14,368 nucleotides of DNA from an uncultured Solirubrobacter sp. (GTDB lineage: Bacteria > Actinomycetota > Thermoleophilia > Solirubrobacterales > Solirubrobacteraceae): positions 1-14,368 of the forward strand of contig CALMNS010000701.1 of NCBI GenBank assembly GCA_937871635.1, written 5' to 3'. A program made the position numbers and the translations under genes. The notes beneath the pieces were generated by a model that saw only the letters and a list, made by a program, of their open reading frames with translations, made no database searches and had not been told where the DNA came from. Below, piece by piece: positions 13,046 to 14,368 of the stretch (position 1 is the stretch's first letter; each line of letters opens with the position of its first letter).

Positions 13046-13914
13046 GCGCGGATGGCATCGAGGACGTCGTGGTCGTCGGCGGCGGCGTGATGGGCAACGG
13101 CATCGCGCAGGTCGTCGCCCAGTCCGGCCTGCGGGTGACGGTGGTCGACGTCGCCCAGGACGCCCTGGACCGTGCGCGGGAGCGCATCGAGCGCAGCCTG
13201 GCGCGGTTCGTGCGCTCGGAGCGGCTGAGCCAGGAGGCGGCCGACGCCGCGCGCTCGCGCATCGCCTTCAGCACCGACCTGGAGGCCGCCGCGGCGGGCG
13301 CCGACCACGCCGTCGAGACGGTGGTCGAGGACCTGGAGGTCAAGTCCGGTGTCCTGCGGCGCCTCGACGAGGCCTGCCGCGAGGACGTCATCCTCGCCTC
13401 CAACACCTCGCAGTTCTCGATCTCGCGGCTGGCGGCGGCGACGTCGCGCCCCGACCGGGTGATCGGCTCGCACTGGTTCAACCCGCCGCCGTTGATGGAC
13501 CTCATCGAGGTGGTGCGCGGCGTCGAGACCTCCGACGAGACGCTCGCCGCCACGCTGGCACTCGCCGAGCGCTACGGCAAGCGCACGGTCGTCTGTCGCA
13601 AGGACACCCCGGGCTTCATCACCTCCCGGCTGATCGTCGCCCTGATGCTCGAGTCGATGCGGATCGTCGAGGAGGGCATCGCGGAACCCGGCGACGTGGA
13701 CCTCGCGTGCGAGAAGGCGTTCAACCACGCCATGGGACCGCTCGACACCATGGACTTCTCGGGCCTGGACACCACGCTGAAGGTCGCGGAGAATATGCGC
13801 GACCAGTACGGCGACCGCTTCCTGGCGCCGCAGAACCTGCGCGCCCTGGTCGCGGCCGGCCACCTCGGCCGCAAGTCTGGCCGCGGCGTGCGCTACCGGG
13901 GCGAGGACGCGTGA
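13042..13914 (+). CDS. 3-hydroxyacyl-CoA dehydrogenase (NAD-dependent, single-function)
   Basis: A 290-residue enzyme oxidising 3-hydroxyacyl-CoA to 3-ketoacyl-CoA with NAD+. The Rossmann motif GGGVMG is at 13-18, ASNTSQFSIS begins at 119 with S120 near the active site, and SHWFNPPPLMDLIEV places the catalytic His144 with Glu156 and Asn147. The C-terminal domain has KDTPGFITSRL at 187-197; many family members have Asn where S195 stands, a change in a substrate-contacting position. Length agrees with HBDH/FadB2-type proteins. It starts with an ATGA overlap after the VOC gene and ends with a GTGA overlap before the hydratase, so the three are tightly coupled. It would act on the product of the MaoC pair or of the adjacent crotonase; the two hydratase types usually give opposite stereochemistry, and S is typical for this dehydrogenase family. 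Confidence 0.95.
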   Translation: MSADGIEDVVVVGGGVMGNGIAQVVAQSGLRVTVVDVAQDALDRARERIERSLARFVRSERLSQEAADAARSRIAFSTDLEAAAAGADHAVETVVEDLEVKSGVLRRLDEACREDVILASNTSQFSISRLAAATSRPDRVIGSHWFNPPPLMDLIEVVRGVETSDETLAATLALAERYGKRTVVCRKDTPGFITSRLIVALMLESMRIVEEGIAEPGDVDLACEKAFNHAMGPLDTMDFSGLDTTLKVAENMRDQYGDRFLAPQNLRALVAAGHLGRKSGRGVRYRGEDA

Positions 13915-14368
13915 GCGTCGCCGTCGACGTCGCGGACGGCGTCGCGACGGTCACGGTCGTCAATCCGCCGGTCAACGCGCTCGACGACCCGACGCTCGAA
14001 GCGCTTGGTGCCGCGGCGCGCGACCTCGCCGGGCGCGACGACGTCCGCGCGGTGGTCCTCACGGGCGCCGGGGACAAGGCGTTCCTCGCCGGGGCGGACC
14101 TGCGCACGCTCGTGCACGCCCTGGGGACGCCGGAGATGGAGGCCCACGTCGCGCTCACCCGCCCCGTCTTCGAGGCCTGGCGCGGGCTCCCGGTCCCCGT
14201 GGTGGCGGCCGTGGCGGCCAACGCCGTCGGCGGCGGCCTCGAGCTCGCGCTGACCTGCGACCTGATCGTGGCGTATCCGCGGGCGCGCTTCGGCGTCCCG
14301 GAGGTCACGCTCGGCCTCATCCCGGGCGGCGGCGGCACCCAGCGCCTGCCGCGGCGCGTGGGCTGGAC
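13911..14368 (+). CDS. enoyl-CoA hydratase/isomerase (crotonase family), 3' end outside window
   Basis: The first 152 residues of a crotonase-fold protein, open to the window edge. It opens with GTG inside the previous stop (GTGA overlap). AFLAGADL at 57-64 and VGGGLELALTCDLIVA at 106-121 build the CoA pocket and oxyanion hole. E111 and E131 (in GVPEVTLGLIPG) occupy the positions of the two catalytic glutamates of hydratases, so water addition to 2-enoyl-CoA is likely. GGTQRLPRRVG follows as usual. About 100 further residues are expected beyond the edge. A 3,2-isomerase or hydrolase activity cannot be excluded from the half seen. Confidence 0.93.
   Translation, partial: MSVAVDVADGVATVTVVNPPVNALDDPTLEALGAAARDLAGRDDVRAVVLTGAGDKAFLAGADLRTLVHALGTPEMEAHVALTRPVFEAWRGLPVPVVAAVAANAVGGGLELALTCDLIVAYPRARFGVPEVTLGLIPGGGGTQRLPRRVGW

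Overview
The window is very GC-rich DNA, visibly above 70% G+C with strong G/C bias at third codon positions. It is densely packed with genes and carries long spurious antisense reading frames. An NADPH-ferredoxin reductase of the FprA type, a CYP of the soluble bacterial type, an LLM-class flavoprotein and a split MaoC hydratase together suggest a high-GC actinobacterium. Thermoleophilia/Solirubrobacterales-like is my guess, but the sequence alone does not prove a taxon.

All thirteen genes fit one theme: activation and degradation of an unidentified organic acid or alicyclic/terpenoid/steroid-like compound through CoA thioesters. From left to right: a minus-strand pair, LLM-class flavin oxidoreductase then acyl-CoA ligase (2753 to 39); a plus-strand overlapping pair of MaoC-type hydratase subunits (2997-3880); a plus-strand FMN/Fe-S/FAD reductase of the 2,4-dienoyl-CoA reductase/Old Yellow Enzyme type (3923-5851); a minus-strand trio, cytochrome P450, FprA-like reductase, phytoene-desaturase-like FAD oxidoreductase (9872 to 5858); a minus-strand acyl-CoA dehydrogenase (11127-9985); a minus-strand alpha/beta hydrolase resembling intracellular PHA depolymerase (12259-11222); and a plus-strand overlapping trio, VOC/epimerase-like protein, 3-hydroxyacyl-CoA dehydrogenase and an enoyl-CoA hydratase cut off by the window end (12560-14368).

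The most striking signal is between the genes. Each of the seven inferred transcription units has one copy of a related short palindrome in front of it. The clearest form is RCCAA-N8-TTGGT with a CG-rich centre. In two cases it sits between good -35 and -10 hexamers, and in another its 3' edge touches the -35. This looks like one regulon run by a single repressor, most plausibly TetR-family, whose gene is not in the window. At least one unit, the dienoyl-CoA-reductase-like gene, appears to be transcribed as a leaderless mRNA; the acyl-CoA dehydrogenase may be too.

A plausible working model is inference, not proof. P450/FprA, the LLM protein and the FAD oxidoreductase oxidise the substrate. 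The ligase makes the CoA ester. The acyl-CoA dehydrogenase, MaoC or crotonase hydratase and 3-hydroxyacyl-CoA dehydrogenase run beta-oxidation. The dienoyl-CoA-reductase-like enzyme removes inconvenient double bonds, and the hydrolase and VOC protein handle a ring-opening or stereochemical step. No thiolase, ferredoxin, transporter or regulator is encoded here, so the system continues outside the window. No rRNA, tRNA, CRISPR or insertion sequence was seen.
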